Below are positions 44,932-45,984 of a stretch of DNA of 45,984 nucleotides, piece by piece. A program made the position numbers and the translations under genes. Below the pieces are notes generated by a model. The model was not told the DNA's origin and searched no databases. It saw only the letters and a program-made list of their open reading frames with translations. Source of the DNA: Aeromonas lusitana (lineage in GTDB: Bacteria > Pseudomonadota > Gammaproteobacteria > Enterobacterales > Aeromonadaceae); NCBI RefSeq assembly GCF_002812985.1, contig NZ_PGCP01000033.1, forward strand, positions 1 to 45,984. Reading direction: 5' to 3'. Positions within the stretch are counted from its first letter, which is position 1. Every line of letters begins with the position of its first letter.

Positions 44932-45264
44932 TCGGTACTCCCATGTTGATTGGCTGTGTCTTTGGCGAGAAAGACGCACAGATTCAGCCGGGATAAAAAC
45001 AGTGTGGCTCAGGGCCAATTTAAAGAGGGGGCCTGGGGCCCCATCCCACGCAAAAATGGGATCGATAGGATCCTGACAGCATCAGGCATCCAGATGACAT
45101 TTATGAAAAATCCGCCGGATAGTAGCAAAAAGCACCATTTATATCCATGTTCATCAGATTAATGGTTGTCATAGTATATTTTTACGGCATTTAAAACTAA
45201 CGCAGGCCGTCACATTCCGGGCCGAAACCCGGATCCCGCGGCTGTCATTTGGGCCGCCAGTCTT
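44932..45264. other. Divergent intergenic region gltS-ansA, promoter-bearing
   Basis: No gene is supported. On the gltS side there are two short GC-rich stems: GGGGCC/GGCCCC at 45027-45041 and ATCCCA/TGGGAT at 45042-45063, upstream of the gltS start. The middle (about 45100-45200) is AT-rich. On the right it leads into the putative ansA promoter. Confidence 0.5.
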
Positions 45265-45270
45265 TATAAT
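45242..45270 (+). promoter_or_regulatory. Candidate promoter of ansA
   Basis: A perfect -10 hexamer TATAAT (45265-45270) stands 17 bp behind CTGTCA (45242-45247, four of six consensus bases). Transcription would start near 45277, giving a leader of about 205 nt before ansA. Confidence 0.6.
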
Positions 45271-45276
45271 TCGCCG

Positions 45277-45483
45277 GTTTCCAATCCGGGGAGAGGAGCC
45301 GGTGGGGTTGAACCGCCGGGCCGGCACAGAGAGATGATTTGCCGACGGTCGTCACCATGAGGTGAGACCGCTGGAGGCAACAACCTGGATCTGCGACCCT
45401 GACGTCATCGGCGCTGGCTCTGCAAGTGCAAGTCGGCGATGGGGCGGATCCACGGATAATGAGTCAACACGAGAGGAGAGGGT
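45277..45483 (+). promoter_or_regulatory. Long structured-looking 5' leader of ansA
   Basis: The presumed untranslated leader is GC-rich and can form several stems: CCGG/CCGG at about 45275-45290, GCCGG/CCGGC at about 45298-45325, and a strong hairpin CGGTCGTCACC/GGTGAGACCG around loop ATGA at 45346-45370. CATCG/CGATG can pair across about 45408-45441. I do not recognise a known riboswitch class. It might be a cis-acting control element or merely a GC-rich leader. Confidence 0.4.
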
Positions 45484-45984
45484 GTGAAGAAGTCTATCTA
45501 CATCGCCAACACAGGCGGCACCATAGGGATGCAGCGTTCCGACCACGGCTATGTGCCGATGGTGGGCTTCATGGAAGACTGTCTGGCACGGATGCCCGAG
45601 TTTCATCGGCCCGAGATGCCGTCCTATCACATTCACGAGTACGACCCCCTCATCGACTCCTCCGACATGACCCCGGCGGACTGGCAGCGCATCGCCGAAG
45701 ACATTCGTGACAACTACGAGAAGTACGACGGTTTCGTGATCCTGCACGGCACCGATACTATGTCGTTCACCGCCTCGGCGCTCTCCTTCATGCTGGAAGA
45801 CCTGCACAAGCCGGTGATCATCACGGGCTCCCAGATCCCGCTCGCCGAGCTGAGATCCGACGGTCAGCAGAACCTGCTCAACGCCCTCTACATAGCGGCC
45901 AACTATCCGATCCACGAGGTGACGCTGTTTTTCAACAACCAGCTCTATCGCGGCAACCGCAGCAAGAAGGTACACGCGGACGGC
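45484..45984 (+). CDS. ansA: L-asparaginase I, cytosolic type, 5' part
   Basis: The gene runs off the window; 167 codons are visible and all are open. The enzyme hydrolyses asparagine to aspartate and ammonia. The first catalytic threonine is in IYIANTGGTIGMQRS (residues 4-18) and the second in VILHGTDTMSFTASALSFML (about 88-107), followed by PVIITGSQIPLAELRSDGQQ, all typical of type I asparaginases (E. coli AnsA). No signal peptide is present, which agrees with the cytosolic form. The start is GTG at 45484, with AGGAG five bases upstream; because of the GTG and the cut end it is easily missed. Confidence 0.93.
   Translation, partial: MKKSIYIANTGGTIGMQRSDHGYVPMVGFMEDCLARMPEFHRPEMPSYHIHEYDPLIDSSDMTPADWQRIAEDIRDNYEKYDGFVILHGTDTMSFTASALSFMLEDLHKPVIITGSQIPLAELRSDGQQNLLNALYIAANYPIHEVTLFFNNQLYRGNRSKKVHADG

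Noticed and set aside
45250..45345. Possible tRNA in the ansA leader (GGTTGAACC-like loop)
   Set aside because: No acceptor stem, anticodon arm or CCA end can be fitted to a cloverleaf.

Overview
The window reads as chromosomal DNA of a GC-rich gammaproteobacterium, most probably Aeromonas. The protein sequences of proA, cysJIH, proVWX, lysS-prfB, mog, folA and gltS are all gammaproteobacterial in type. Codon use is strongly G/C-ending, genes are tightly packed, and there is no insertion sequence, integrase, CRISPR array or tRNA that I could see. Genus assignment is inference from general resemblance, not from a search.

Layout. 1-9779: the end of proB and proA (proline synthesis), a secreted YkuD_2-type transpeptidase-like protein, a universal stress protein, a periplasmic solute-binding-like protein, a TrmH-family RNA methyltransferase with two degenerate copies of its own 3' end lying behind it, the pseudouridine-catabolism pair psuK (with an N-terminal helix-turn-helix) and psuG, a secreted DNA/RNA nuclease, and a leftward trio of lipoprotein, methyltransferase and repeat-containing small lipoprotein. 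10038-25513: a single rightward run of 16 closely packed genes whose content and order match the aryl polyene (APE) pigment clusters of Gram-negative bacteria: chain-length-factor-like ketosynthase, acyltransferase, two acyl carrier proteins, membrane protein, adenylating ligase fused to a hot-dog dehydratase, glycosyltransferase/acyltransferase fusion, aromatic amino acid ammonia-lyase, thioesterase, LolA-like carrier, RND/MMPL exporter, DUF3261 lipoprotein, ketosynthase, dehydratase, ketoreductase and a second ketosynthase. Together they would make an aromatic starter acid, load it on a carrier protein, extend it into a conjugated polyene, attach it to a lipid-like anchor and move it to the outer membrane.

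25617-33179: a DUF2541 protein, mog (molybdopterin adenylyltransferase), a DUF3135 protein, the two-part ThrE-like exporter yjjP-yjjB, folA, and the osmoprotectant ABC transporter proVWX. 33278-45984: cysJIH (assimilatory sulfate reduction) leftward, a PhzF-family protein, lysS and prfB leftward (prfB with its programmed +1 frameshift), a methyl-accepting chemotaxis protein, gltS leftward, and the first 167 codons of ansA, which is cut by the window end and preceded by a long, structured-looking leader.

The most unusual signals are local: (i) three copies of a TrmH-family gene 3' end at about 117-120 bp spacing, two of them still encoding alternative C-terminal tails; (ii) a 90-bp near-perfect tandem duplication of the 5' end of the APE thioesterase gene, giving a 38-codon upstream ORF that overlaps the true start; (iii) a perfect 10-bp inverted repeat enclosing the psuK start codon; (iv) a low-GC patch inside folA; (v) a strong habit of using the rare isoleucine codon ATA just before a codon that begins with G; and (vi) an ammonia-lyase with an uncommon Phe-His pair at the substrate-selectivity site.
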